From assembly GCA_964369965.1 (NCBI GenBank), contig CAYJGF010000017.1, positions 1 to 58,741 of the forward strand: DNA of 58,741 nt. The letters are read 5' to 3'. This document shows, piece after piece, positions 30,197 through 39,802 of this stretch (the stretch's first letter is position 1; each line of letters begins with the position of its first letter). Below the pieces are notes generated by a model. The model was not told where the DNA came from and searched no databases. It was given only the letters and a program-made list of their open reading frames with translations. The position numbers and the translations under genes are program-made. Source of the stretch: CAYJBH01 sp964369965 (GTDB lineage Bacteria > Bacillota > Clostridia > Oscillospirales > Ruminococcaceae).

Positions 30197-32365
30197 TTGA
30201 ACTCGGTTAAAAACCGCTTTGTGAAATTATTTTTAAGTGACGATTTTATACTTGCCGGCAAGATATTTAATGTGCTTGCCCTTGCCGGATGTATAATCAG
30301 CCTTGTAATGGCAATAAATTCGACCATCACAAACAGCACCACGGCAGAGATTGCTATAAATCTTTTAAGTGCGGTGTTCTCCCTTTTTATGCTTGTTTTA
30401 CATATCAAGACGAAAAATTCGAACCTTTGCAGTATCATTACTATATTTTTAATTTTTGTTGTCGGATTTCCCGCATTGTATTTTAACAGCGACGGTTATA
30501 CCGGGGGTATGCCGTCGTTTTTTATCTTTGCCATAATTTTCACCATCTTTTTAATACGCGGAAAGATGATGGTGATACTGGTGATTATAGAGTACATTGT
30601 CTACATCTTCATCTGCTTTTATTCCTTTTATTACCCAAACAGTATCGCCGAGTATCGACAGGGGTACGACCTGCTACTTGATACCGTGTTCGGATTTGTT
30701 ACGGTCAGTTTAATCCTCGGCACCACCATGTATATCCAGTTTCGGCTATATATACGACAACAAAAGATGTTGGAGCAAGCGCGCATGGAGGCGGAGCGCG
30801 CGAACAGGGCGAAAAGTGCTTTTATCGCCAACATGAGCCATGAGATACGAACGCCGATAGGCATTATCCTCGGCACCAATGAAATAATATCGCGCGATGT
30901 TCACTCGGCGCAGATACCGGACCATGTCAAAAAGATCAGGAGTGCCGGCGAACTGCTGGACTCGCTGATAAACAACGTCTTTGATTTTGTAAAGATTGAG
31001 GCGGAAAAAACTCAACTGCAACCTAAAGTTTATAATCTAGCAACGCTGTTGCACGAACTGGAGCAGTATGCCACGGTGTTGAGTCGTAAAAAGGAGCTTA
31101 ACTTCTCGATATTCACCGACAAAAATTTGAGTGAGTATTTTGTGGGCGATGCGCTGGCGATAAAACAGATATTACTCAACATCATCAACAACGCCGTCAA
31201 ATATACAGACAAAGGCGCGGTCAGCCTGCGTGTAAATCAACAAAAGTCCCCAAACGAGGGGGAGGTCACAATCTGCTTCATCATCTCCGACACCGGTATA
31301 GGCATAAAGCAGGAGGAGGTGGACGAGATATTCGACGCTTTTAAACGTATCGACCGCAAGGAGGGGCGATATATTGAGGGTGTCGGTCTCGGATTATCGA
31401 TAGTAAAACAGCTTTTATCACTGATGAAAGGTGATATTGAGGTGGTGAGCATATACGGGCAGGGGAGTGATTTCAAGGTGTATATTCCCCAAAAACTTGC
31501 CGAAAACGCCCCGAAAATCAGCTCCAAAGGCACTGTGGACACCTTTGTCGCGCCGTCGGTAAAAGTGCTTATAGTGGACGATAATGAGGACAATCTAACC
31601 GTGTTCAAATCGTTGTTAGCGCGCACCGCAATGCAGATTGACACCGCACAGAATGCCGCCGAGTGTTTGTCGCTGATAAAGGAGCGAAGATATGATGTGG
31701 TATTGATGGATTATATGATGCCGGATATGGACGGTGTTGAGCTGATTAAGCTGATAAAATCCACCTTAGAATATGATACGCCGGTCATAGCGGTGACCGC
31801 AAACGCCGAGACCGGCACAAAGGAATACCTCCTACAAAACGGTTTTAACGACTACCTCGCAAAACCGATATCGTGGGAGCGACTTGAGGGCACAATATTA
31901 AAATATATCGATGCCGACAGATATAAGGTCATATCGACTGATGAGCATAATAAAAGTAAATATGACTCGCTGTTTGAGGGGATACGCCCCCGACTAAAGT
32001 CGTTTGACATAGAGGTTGACATGATGTTGCAATATATAGCAGGTCGAGACGAGCTTTTGTTAAAGCTCATCTCCATCTATCTTGCGAGCGCTGAAGATGA
32101 GTTGATAAAAGCACGTGAACAGCTGGAAAAAGGGGATTTGACCTCACTTGAGTTTACGACTCATTCGCTGAAAAGCAGGGCGAAGTCGATAGGTGCAAAA
32201 CGATTGTATGTCGAGGCAGGGGAGGTGGAACGCCTATGCAAACTTAAGACAGTTACAGAACTAACAGCACGCGCGCCGTTTTTATTCTACCTTTGGGAGA
32301 ATAGCATTGAGGGCTTACGGCTGATAAAGGATACCATAGTTGAGGTGGAAGATGTACCGACATAA
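30197..32365 (+). CDS. Hybrid sensor histidine kinase with receiver and HPt domains
   Basis: The protein is 722 aa with a TTG start supported by GGGGGA. About six membrane helices fill residues 15-185. The HisKA domain has ANMSHEIRTP (His near 215), and the ATPase domain has INNAVKYTDKG, SDTGIGI and GVGLGLSIVKQ. A receiver domain (LIVDDNEDN; Asp near 505 in LMDYMMPDMDG) and a C-terminal HPt domain (TTHSLKSRAKSIGA, His near 656) complete an internal phosphorelay. Output is probably to the response regulator encoded next, whose start overlaps the end of this gene. No extracytoplasmic domain is obvious, so input may come through the membrane region or the upstream lipoprotein. Confidence 0.93.
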   Translation: MNSVKNRFVKLFLSDDFILAGKIFNVLALAGCIISLVMAINSTITNSTTAEIAINLLSAVFSLFMLVLHIKTKNSNLCSIITIFLIFVVGFPALYFNSDGYTGGMPSFFIFAIIFTIFLIRGKMMVILVIIEYIVYIFICFYSFYYPNSIAEYRQGYDLLLDTVFGFVTVSLILGTTMYIQFRLYIRQQKMLEQARMEAERANRAKSAFIANMSHEIRTPIGIILGTNEIISRDVHSAQIPDHVKKIRSAGELLDSLINNVFDFVKIEAEKTQLQPKVYNLATLLHELEQYATVLSRKKELNFSIFTDKNLSEYFVGDALAIKQILLNIINNAVKYTDKGAVSLRVNQQKSPNEGEVTICFIISDTGIGIKQEEVDEIFDAFKRIDRKEGRYIEGVGLGLSIVKQLLSLMKGDIEVVSIYGQGSDFKVYIPQKLAENAPKISSKGTVDTFVAPSVKVLIVDDNEDNLTVFKSLLARTAMQIDTAQNAAECLSLIKERRYDVVLMDYMMPDMDGVELIKLIKSTLEYDTPVIAVTANAETGTKEYLLQNGFNDYLAKPISWERLEGTILKYIDADRYKVISTDEHNKSKYDSLFEGIRPRLKSFDIEVDMMLQYIAGRDELLLKLISIYLASAEDELIKAREQLEKGDLTSLEFTTHSLKSRAKSIGAKRLYVEAGEVERLCKLKTVTELTARAPFLFYLWENSIEGLRLIKDTIVEVEDVPT

Positions 32366-32939
32366 TATATTATTGGTGGACGACGATGCCACGGTGTTTG
32401 AGACGGCAATGGTGTTACTCGGCGATGAGTACAACCTGTTTTATTCACCCTGTGCAAAACATGCTATTGATTTTTTTTCACAGCGCAACCATGCGGACCT
32501 GATTTTGCTCGATATAATGATGCCGGAGATGGACGGGTATGAGACTTTCAACGCGATAAAATCTCTCGGTGGGTGCAAGGACATACCGGTGATGTTTCTA
32601 ACCGGTGCTTCAAAATCGACCTTTGAGTTGAAGGCGCTCAAATCCGGCGCAAAGGACTTTATCTCAAAGCCGTTCGACCCTGCCGTCTTTCTCGCAAGGA
32701 TAGAGCTCTGCCTTTTATCGGACAACGTTATATCACTTCAAAAGTTGAGCGAGGTGACAAACGAGCTGACACAGACAGAGCTACTTATACTGAAATACAT
32801 TTCAAAAGGATATTCCAACGAGGAGATATCGAGCGAACTTCACTATTCCTACGGGTACATAAAACAGTTGGTATCCAAAATTTTCGAAAAGATAGGAATA
32901 ACGGGCAGGAAAGAGCTGAAAAAATTTTATAGTGTGTGA
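32352..32939 (+). CDS. Response regulator with LuxR-type helix-turn-helix
   Basis: The protein is 195 aa from the ATG at 32352, which has GAGGTGG upstream and overlaps the kinase gene. The receiver domain has LLVDDD, the phosphoacceptor Asp near residue 54 (LLDIMMPEMDG) and the conserved Lys in ISKPFDP. The C-terminus (LTQTELLILKYISKGYSNEEI and a following recognition helix) is a LuxR/GerE-type DNA-binding domain. It is the output of the upstream hybrid kinase. Its stop abuts the stop of the convergent gene with no space for a terminator. Confidence 0.92.
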   Translation: MYRHNILLVDDDATVFETAMVLLGDEYNLFYSPCAKHAIDFFSQRNHADLILLDIMMPEMDGYETFNAIKSLGGCKDIPVMFLTGASKSTFELKALKSGAKDFISKPFDPAVFLARIELCLLSDNVISLQKLSEVTNELTQTELLILKYISKGYSNEEISSELHYSYGYIKQLVSKIFEKIGITGRKELKKFYSV

Positions 32940-33752
32940 TTACACGAGGTTACGGTACCGCTCTAATGCTAAGTAGTCAAGGCTTTCATCCTCGGTATCG
33001 GCAGGGGGGTAGTTGCTCTCACCGGAGCGTATCGGCGGTAATTGTGCCTCCCCAATGCCGGAGCGTGGGAACAAACAGCCGCTGATGAGCGTAGGGGTGT
33101 CGTCGGCATCGTCAGTGCAATCGCTACTCGGAATTTCGGCTATAGTCTCGGTGCAACCGCAATCGCTGTCTGATTGTTGCGTGACCGGCTCCACCTCCAC
33201 AGTCTGCACCTCGTCGGCACAGATGGTCTCATCGGCGGTCGAGGCTGTATCATCACAGTCACAACTACTCTGTGATAACAGTTGCTGTTGCAGGTGTTTT
33301 AAGATGGTGGTGTAACGGTTTTCCTCCGCGAATTTTGCACAGGACTGACCGACATCGGGCGAAAGGATGAGAAAATCGCTCACCAGCTTGACACCATTTC
33401 GGGTGAGTATGTCGAGCAGCAGTTCTTCGGTGTTCTCTATTAAGGCATCATAATCACAATCGCAATATACACACATGGTGATGGCTATGGTGCTGTTGTT
33501 ATCCTCGGCGTTTGAGTGAATAGCTATTTCATCTTCCGGAATTATATTAATTATTGTCTTGTCATCGACATAATAGTGGGTGGAGTAAAGCCTGTTGACG
33601 TTGTTGCAGGTTTTTGCAAGTCTTGCGAAATAGCGAGCATCCTCACCTCTTCCACCAACTTTCTCATGGAGCATGACCGCGTTTAAGCATACTCTTTCCA
33701 CCGCAGGACGAAGTCGAGCAATCTCGATATATTCGGTTGTTATTTCTATCAT
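32940..33752 (-). CDS. Amidase_2-like (peptidoglycan amidase fold) protein, probably degenerate
   Basis: The protein is 270 aa. The first about 170 residues resemble N-acetylmuramoyl-L-alanine amidase type 2: LNAVMLHEKVGG, STHYYVDDKTIINIIPEDEIAIHSN and a later SPDVGQSCAKF. In active members the last motif is usually H-D-x-x-x-K-x-C-P; here the histidine and the Lys/Cys-Pro context are changed, so catalysis is doubtful. The tail (about 170-270) is acidic, rich in Cys, Thr and Ser, and probably disordered. There is no signal peptide. It is convergent with the response regulator. The fold call is tentative. Confidence 0.5.
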   Translation of the reverse strand: MIEITTEYIEIARLRPAVERVCLNAVMLHEKVGGRGEDARYFARLAKTCNNVNRLYSTHYYVDDKTIINIIPEDEIAIHSNAEDNNSTIAITMCVYCDCDYDALIENTEELLLDILTRNGVKLVSDFLILSPDVGQSCAKFAEENRYTTILKHLQQQLLSQSSCDCDDTASTADETICADEVQTVEVEPVTQQSDSDCGCTETIAEIPSSDCTDDADDTPTLISGCLFPRSGIGEAQLPPIRSGESNYPPADTEDESLDYLALERYRNLV

Positions 33753-33825
33753 AAATAACCATCCCTTTCCGCACAGGTTGTGCTGTTGTGACTATTCTTT
33801 ATGATACATACTATGCCAAAAATAA

Positions 33826-34037
33826 AAGATATGACAATGCGTCATATCTTCAGAGTGTCAAAAAAACCTGTAAATCCTTTAAAATGTCAAATTCGGTGAC
33901 ATGCGCGGCGAATTTGACCTTCGACAAATGGCTTCGCAAAGCCATTTGTGGGGGAGGGTACCGGGAGGGGATGCATCCCCTCTCGGGGCTGTCGAACTTT
34001 TTCGACAGCCTGAAGATATGACAATGCGTCATATCTT
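33826..34037. repeat. Hairpin-chain element A with repeated 25-bp palindromic ends
   Basis: This 212-bp intergenic element is bounded by two identical 25-bp sequences (AAGATATGAC-AATGC-GTCATATCTT at 33826-33850 and 34013-34037). Between them lie four further stems: 33886-33918 (9 bp), 33924-33949 (11 bp, loop CGCA), 33965-33982 (18-bp palindrome GAGGGGATGCATCCCCTC) and 33987-34010 (10 bp, loop CTTT). The outer 40 or so bases of each side are also imperfect inverted repeats of each other. It sits just after the YeeE/YedE stop. It has no coding capacity and looks like a MITE-like or structured-RNA element. Confidence 0.75.
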
Positions 34038-34044
34038 TTATATT

Positions 34045-35313
34045 CTATTTATTGACCCTCGCCTTGATCATATTGCCTACAATTCCTCCCAAAACCATAA
34101 ATACAAGGAAGAACCAACCGGAGAGGGATAGGTGCGATATCGGGGTGAACAGTCCACCTGCATTACAACCGTTGGCAAGGCGTGTGCCGATACCCATTAA
34201 AAGTCCGGCGATTACCGACAAGGATACCTCTTTAAAGCTCAGTTTAAAGGTCAGCTCCAAATTTTTGCGGAACTTACCTGCCATAAGGGTCGCTACCAGT
34301 GCGCCGATGAGTATTGCAAAGTTTTGGATACTGGAGCCGCTTTCAATAAACGGTGTGGATATACTCTCAACAGACCTGTGGCTGAACTCGGACAGAGATT
34401 CCGCCGACACTCCGAAAAGGTATAAAACATGCAGCGCCGCCCTGCCGAAATCGGTGGTGACACCCCAGCCGGAGCCGGATTTTGCCATCATATAGATAAA
34501 GATAACTGCCATTGCAACACCGCCGGTGGCGAGTGACCACGGTTTTACAAACAGGCGATAAAAGGTCTTTGCAGAGAAGATTTTATAGTCGGTGTCGGCA
34601 TCTTTAATGCTCTCGATAACCGCATCGTCCTGCGCTTTTTCGGCAGGTATTTCCTTATATGTGCCTGCCTTGCGGCGTTTGCTCTCATACAGATAGGAGA
34701 GGGATATGACGATAAAGCAGAGCAAACCGACAAAGATTACGGTGCCGAGGTGACCGTTGTATCCGTCAAATTTGAACATATCGGGGATAAACACGCCGTT
34801 TTCGTAGGTTGTTCCCCCGATCAATGTGTCGGTGACCCATGGTGCGGTGGACTGGAAGGGGAATCCGAGCGCAACACCTATGCAAAAGGACACTAAAACT
34901 ATCACCGAGCGAACCGGTATCTCCACAAGGTCGGTCAAAACGCCGGACGCACAGCAGGAGGCAAATGCCATACCGATACCGAACATACCGGCACCCACCG
35001 CAAGCCCAAAGTTGATGGGATATATAGAAAGGTCATATAGCATGGGGTCGGCGTAGGTCATTGCCGAGACAACGGTGCTTGTGATAAAAAATGTAATCAT
35101 TAAAACACGCATGAGCTTTGTGGAGCCGGTGGCAAAGGCGCGGTTGACACTGCCGGCAAAGCCAAAGCAGGCGCGTGCGAGGGTGTAACCTATCGCAAGA
35201 CCGAAAAACAGCTTTGCGACCAGTGACTCACTGCTTAAAAATGCCAATCCAAGCGCCACCGTGAGCACTAAAATGCCGAGCCCCACGAAAAACTCCGTCT
35301 TGTTAATCTTCAT
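34045..35313 (-). CDS. YeeE/YedE-family sulfur-compound transporter
   Basis: The protein is 422 aa with about 10 membrane segments in two related halves. The family cysteine motifs are SCCASGVLTDL in the first half and GCNAGGLFTPI in the second. Characterised members (TsuA) import thiosulfate, and others serve selenium or sulfur. It starts 12 bases after the rhodanese-containing oxidoreductase gene, so the pair probably handles imported reduced sulfur. The exact substrate is inferred only from family and neighbour. Confidence 0.9.
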   Translation of the reverse strand: MKINKTEFFVGLGILVLTVALGLAFLSSESLVAKLFFGLAIGYTLARACFGFAGSVNRAFATGSTKLMRVLMITFFITSTVVSAMTYADPMLYDLSIYPINFGLAVGAGMFGIGMAFASCCASGVLTDLVEIPVRSVIVLVSFCIGVALGFPFQSTAPWVTDTLIGGTTYENGVFIPDMFKFDGYNGHLGTVIFVGLLCFIVISLSYLYESKRRKAGTYKEIPAEKAQDDAVIESIKDADTDYKIFSAKTFYRLFVKPWSLATGGVAMAVIFIYMMAKSGSGWGVTTDFGRAALHVLYLFGVSAESLSEFSHRSVESISTPFIESGSSIQNFAILIGALVATLMAGKFRKNLELTFKLSFKEVSLSVIAGLLMGIGTRLANGCNAGGLFTPISHLSLSGWFFLVFMVLGGIVGNMIKARVNK

Positions 35314-35325
35314 AAAAACTCCTTA

Positions 35326-37017
35326 TCAGTTAAAGTTGTAGTCGGTCACAATCTTTTCACGCCCCTCGGTAACGTCGTTAAAGTATTCAAAGAAAGATAG
35401 CCCGAGGAAACTGCCGGAGATGTTATAGATGTTGTCAAAACCGTTTGCCTGCAACATCATGCAAGCGTTATAGCTACGTTGTGAGGAACGACAGTGCAGA
35501 TACACCGGCTTGTCTTTCGGGATTTCCGTCAGTCTTTGACGGATTTGGCTAAGCGGCACGTTGAGAGCGCCTTTTATGTGGGAACGCTCATATTCGCCCG
35601 GCTCACGCACGTCGATGATGCAAGCGCCATTTTCCACAAGAGTGCGAACTTCACAGACACGCACCTGCTTGAATTTATTGCCCAGTAGGTTGAGCGCAAC
35701 GAGTGAGGCCATGTTGGTCGGGTCTTTCGCGGTGGACATGGGTGGAGCATAGCAAAGCTCTAAATCCGCCATGTCGTATAATGTTCCGCCGAACTTAATG
35801 ACGGTAGCCACCACGTCAACACGCTTTGCGGCGTCGCCTTTTGATATTGCCTGCGCACCGAGAACACGACCGGTCGGCACCTCATAGATAACCTTGAAGA
35901 AGAACGGGGCGGAATCCGGCATGATACCGACCTTATCTTGAGGAATTATATAGGTTATATCATAACTTATGCCGTCGACCTCACACTGTTTTTCATTTAT
36001 ACCGGTTGCGGCGGCGTTGTAGTTGAACACCTTAAGACAGGATGAGCCGATATAGCCGGTGTTTTTCGAGGTCATGCCATAGATATGATTTGCCGCCTGA
36101 CGAGCCTGTTTTTGAGCGGGACCTGCGAGCGGAAGAGCAAACTTCTTGTTGGTAATGGCATTAAACACCTCGACGGCGTCGCCCACTGCATAGACATCAT
36201 TGTCGGTGAGTGTCTGCCAGTTGGCATTGACCTTGATGTGACCGGTCTTGTTCAGCTCTATGCCGGCGTCGGCGGCAAGCGCTGTGTCCGGTCGCACGCC
36301 GATAGCCATAACCACGGCATCGCCCTCAACACATGTGCCGTCCTCCAAAATCAGATTGTTTTTGTCGTATTTAACCGCCTTTTTGCCGACGACAACATTT
36401 ATGCCGTGGTCCATCAACTCCTTGTGAAGAATTTGAACCATGTCATAGTCAAACTGGCGAAGTATCTGTTTATCCGCCTCGACAAGTGATACGTCAAAGC
36501 CGGACTCCTTCAGGTTCTCCGCCACCTCAATGCCGATAAATCCACCGCCTACGACAGTCACCTTTTTTACATTGTTGTCGCCGTTGATATAGTCGTACAG
36601 TTTGGAGACATCGACGACATTTTTAACGATAAACACATTTGCATCGTCATACCCCTCCAGCTTGGGGGATATTGCATTTGCACCGGGCGAGAGGATGAGC
36701 TTGTCATAACTCTCATCATATTCCTTGCCGCCCACCTCTTTGACCTTGACCGACTTTTTGGCACGGTCGATTGCGATAACCTCGCTGTCCACCCTTGCGG
36801 TGATGTTATACTGGTTATTAAACTGCTCCGGACACATCAAAACAAGGTCATCATGAGCCTTAATAAGATTGCCCAGTCGATAAGGTAGGCAACAGTTTGA
36901 AAAGGAGACGTGCGGTCCCTTTTCGAACATAACAATTTCGGCATGTTCATCCAATCTTCGAAGCCTTGCGGCTGTTGAGGCACCGCCTGCGACACCTCCG
37001 ACAATAACGTACTTCAT
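35326..37017 (-). CDS. CoA-disulfide-reductase-like FAD oxidoreductase with C-terminal rhodanese domain
   Basis: The protein is 563 aa from the ATG at 37017 (AAAGGGG upstream); an upstream in-frame start is rejected. The N-terminal FAD motif is VIVGGVAGGASTAARLRR. The redox cysteine region is SFSNCCLPYRLG, with the characteristic single-cysteine position of the CoA-disulfide reductase/NADH oxidase group. The NAD motif is VVGGGFIGIEVAENL and the second FAD motif DVYAVGDAVEV. The rhodanese domain starts near 455 and has the active Cys in LHCRSSQRS. Such fusions reduce CoA persulfides or disulfides. Coupling to the YeeE/YedE gene supports a sulfur role. Confidence 0.92.
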   Translation of the reverse strand: MKYVIVGGVAGGASTAARLRRLDEHAEIVMFEKGPHVSFSNCCLPYRLGNLIKAHDDLVLMCPEQFNNQYNITARVDSEVIAIDRAKKSVKVKEVGGKEYDESYDKLILSPGANAISPKLEGYDDANVFIVKNVVDVSKLYDYINGDNNVKKVTVVGGGFIGIEVAENLKESGFDVSLVEADKQILRQFDYDMVQILHKELMDHGINVVVGKKAVKYDKNNLILEDGTCVEGDAVVMAIGVRPDTALAADAGIELNKTGHIKVNANWQTLTDNDVYAVGDAVEVFNAITNKKFALPLAGPAQKQARQAANHIYGMTSKNTGYIGSSCLKVFNYNAAATGINEKQCEVDGISYDITYIIPQDKVGIMPDSAPFFFKVIYEVPTGRVLGAQAISKGDAAKRVDVVATVIKFGGTLYDMADLELCYAPPMSTAKDPTNMASLVALNLLGNKFKQVRVCEVRTLVENGACIIDVREPGEYERSHIKGALNVPLSQIRQRLTEIPKDKPVYLHCRSSQRSYNACMMLQANGFDNIYNISGSFLGLSFFEYFNDVTEGREKIVTDYNFN

Positions 37018-37069
37018 AATATCCCCTTTGTTATTATTATTTACTTTGACCACTTCGAATAAATCGTAC

Positions 37070-38392
37070 TTATTTAGACCTGGTCAAAATTCGTTTACCT
37101 ATTATTAATCCGGTCACTATCCAGATTGCAAGCAGTATCAGCGGCTCGAACGACAGACGTGCAGGTGATACCGGCAGTAGCAGCAGCAATGCAATGCCGG
37201 CACTGATTGCGGCACCGATATAACCGAATATTTTCACACTGTTTTTATCGCCCTTTCTTGCGGTGATAAAACAGACATAAAAATATGTTATGGCGGCACC
37301 AAACGAACACATGTCCACCACCCAAATTATCGCATTTCGACCAAAAAAGGTCAAACCGATTCCTATCAATGCAATGAAGTATATTGTGTTTTTTGCAACG
37401 CCGGATTTGTTTAACACGGAGAATGATTTCGGCATGATATCCTCACTCCCCATAGAGCCGATGAGCTTGGTGGAGGAGACCATAAATCCATTGATACCGG
37501 CGGTGACGGCACTTGCAAGACCGATGACAATCAGCACAAATGCCCAGTTTCCGACAATGTTGACAACGCTGGAGCCGAGTGCCCATTCCAGCCCCGAGAC
37601 CTCCTGCGCAGAAAAGCCGAGACCGGTCATAAAGTTTAAAATCATGTATATACTCATGCCGAAAAGCAAACCCACGACAGCGATGGTGGAGGCCTTGCCG
37701 CTGCTCACCCCAAGCTCGTTAATCAGCTGTGGCACAACATCAAAGCCGATAAACAAGAACGGTGTCACCGCTACTATCTGAATAATACTCGGCAGGTCAA
37801 AATTGTAGTTCGATATATAATTATTGTTAAAGGCGACGAAATCGGCGTTTAAAAGCATAAAGATAAGCACAATGAACACCGAGCCGACAAGGCAGGCTAC
37901 TATGTATTTTTGTACCTTGCCACTGTTCTTAACACCTATCAGATTGATTATGGTGAACAGTATTATCAGGGAACAGGCGACTAAAACCTCACCTATATAA
38001 ATATCATCGCCGGCAACGGTATAAAGATAGCCGAAACTTAAAAGGTCAGGGAACAAAAAGTTAACAACAATAGGGAAGGCGAGTGCATTGAGCGGAATGA
38101 GCGTGAGATAAGCCAAGAACAAAAACCATCCGACCACAAAACCGTGCTTTTTCCCCATGTTTTTGAGGGTGTATGAGAACTCCCCACCGGCGGTGATGTT
38201 TTGACTCATCATAAAGCGATAACTCTTTTCTATGACAATCATAAACATGGTGCCTACAAAAAGACCGATAGTGGTGTTAATAATACCGGCGGTGGATAAA
38301 AATTTGGTGCCGGGTAGGGTGAAAGACCCCATGCCGATTATAGCACCGAGCACCATTGCAAATATTTCAGGGACAGATAACTTTTTACCCAT
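37070..38392 (-). CDS. APC-superfamily amino-acid permease
   Basis: The protein is 440 aa with about 12 membrane helices. GAIIGMGSFTLPGTKF in helix 1 is the glycine-rich unwound region of APC transporters, and the helix 6 region FLFIGFDVVPQLINELG is also typical. The start at 38392 (MGKKLSVPEI) has AAAAGGT upstream and is preferred over 38425. The substrate is unknown. It reads towards the CoA-disulfide-reductase gene with a 52-base gap and may share its transcript. Confidence 0.88.
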   Translation of the reverse strand: MGKKLSVPEIFAMVLGAIIGMGSFTLPGTKFLSTAGIINTTIGLFVGTMFMIVIEKSYRFMMSQNITAGGEFSYTLKNMGKKHGFVVGWFLFLAYLTLIPLNALAFPIVVNFLFPDLLSFGYLYTVAGDDIYIGEVLVACSLIILFTIINLIGVKNSGKVQKYIVACLVGSVFIVLIFMLLNADFVAFNNNYISNYNFDLPSIIQIVAVTPFLFIGFDVVPQLINELGVSSGKASTIAVVGLLFGMSIYMILNFMTGLGFSAQEVSGLEWALGSSVVNIVGNWAFVLIVIGLASAVTAGINGFMVSSTKLIGSMGSEDIMPKSFSVLNKSGVAKNTIYFIALIGIGLTFFGRNAIIWVVDMCSFGAAITYFYVCFITARKGDKNSVKIFGYIGAAISAGIALLLLLPVSPARLSFEPLILLAIWIVTGLIIGKRILTRSK

Positions 38393-38646
38393 TATTACCT
38401 TTTGTATTTTTAAACTTAATAACACTATTTATAAATATACAACTTCATACCATTAATGTCAATATATTTATATAATTTTGTACAATTTGTCATATATAGG
38501 TGTGTTTGCTATAATTATGTAAGGCTTTTTGACGAAATAATAAAGATTGTAAAAAACATAATTTATACTTTTATTTTTTTGTTTTATGTGGTATATTAAT
38601 TACAGTTGGCAACAGTAGTTATTTTTTTAGTTTATATGAGGGTGAT

Positions 38647-39702
38647 ATGACAAGTAAAGAGCGCGTAAGATTAGCCATGCAACGCAAAGCCACCGACAGA
38701 GTTCCCGCCGCATTTGAGGCGGTCAGCCCGGTATGGGAAAAACTGATGGCACACTATAATTTTAAAAACCGTATGCAGCTATACAATAAATTTGATGTAG
38801 ATATCATACCGACCGAGCCAAAATACATAGGACCGGAGCTTACAAGTTATATAGACAAGAACGGCAACGAGGTATCAAAGACCTACTGGGGCTATGAGGA
38901 GACTTATTACAGCACAACACAGGACAAATATGGCATGACCACCTATTTCCCGTTAAAAGGCATGGACACTATAGAGCAGATTGACACCCATATATTCCCC
39001 GACGCGGACTGGTTTGACTATACTCCTATTAAAGAGGTATGCTCGACACACGCCGACAAAGCAATCATAATAGGGCATGAGGGGCCGTTTCAAATTGTCA
39101 CATATCTCATGGAAATGGACGAGTTTTTTATGCTGATGTTGGATGAGCCGGATGTGGCAAGGCATATCTTGCGTCGCATAAACGAGTTCGAGATGGAGTA
39201 TTATAAACGTTGTTTTGAGGCAGGTGGCGGCAAGATTGACATTCTTCGCACCCACGATGACTATGGAACGCAACAGTCGTTATTATTCAGTGCCGATATA
39301 TGGCACGATCTTTTTAAAGAAAATACAGAAAAACTTGTTCGGCTTGCTCACAGATACGATGCATATTTTATGCAACACTCCTGCGGCGCCGTTCGTCCCC
39401 TTATCGAAAGTTTTATAGAGTGTGATATAGATGCACTGGAGCCGGTTCAAAAAACGCAGGGGCTTGAAATTGATTCGTTGGCGGAAAATTTCGGCGGTAG
39501 AATAACCTTTCACGGTGGGGTGGATACGCAGTGGCTGCTCCCGAACGGCACAAGCGAGGAGGTCGCGGCGCAGACTCGTCATATAATCGAAACGCTCGGT
39601 GCATATAACGGCTATATCCTCATGGCAAGCCAAGGTTTTGAGAATGATGTTCCGATAGAGAACATTGAGGCTGTGTATAATGTGAGTCGTGTCGTAGGGT
39701 AG
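38647..39702 (+). CDS. Uroporphyrinogen-decarboxylase-family protein, zinc-type methyltransferase candidate
   Basis: The protein is 351 aa. The family start TSKERVRLAMQRKATDRVP and the C-terminal barrel with FMQHSCGAVRPLIESF are visible. The H-x-C pair in QHSCG is the zinc-binding signature of corrinoid or coenzyme-M methyltransferases of the MtaA/CmuA group rather than haem-type decarboxylases. It could transfer methyl groups from a small substrate. No corrinoid protein is encoded in the window. GAGGGTG precedes the ATG. It begins the unit with 39803-40861 and 40886-41887. Confidence 0.82.
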   Translation: MTSKERVRLAMQRKATDRVPAAFEAVSPVWEKLMAHYNFKNRMQLYNKFDVDIIPTEPKYIGPELTSYIDKNGNEVSKTYWGYEETYYSTTQDKYGMTTYFPLKGMDTIEQIDTHIFPDADWFDYTPIKEVCSTHADKAIIIGHEGPFQIVTYLMEMDEFFMLMLDEPDVARHILRRINEFEMEYYKRCFEAGGGKIDILRTHDDYGTQQSLLFSADIWHDLFKENTEKLVRLAHRYDAYFMQHSCGAVRPLIESFIECDIDALEPVQKTQGLEIDSLAENFGGRITFHGGVDTQWLLPNGTSEEVAAQTRHIIETLGAYNGYILMASQGFENDVPIENIEAVYNVSRVVG

Positions 39703-39802
39703 TTTACTAAAGTTACATATAAATGTTGCTGATTTTCCATTTAAAAGTTTGCAAAGTTCATATATACTATAGTTAACAATTTTCTGTCAGAAAGGAAAAA
39801 CA

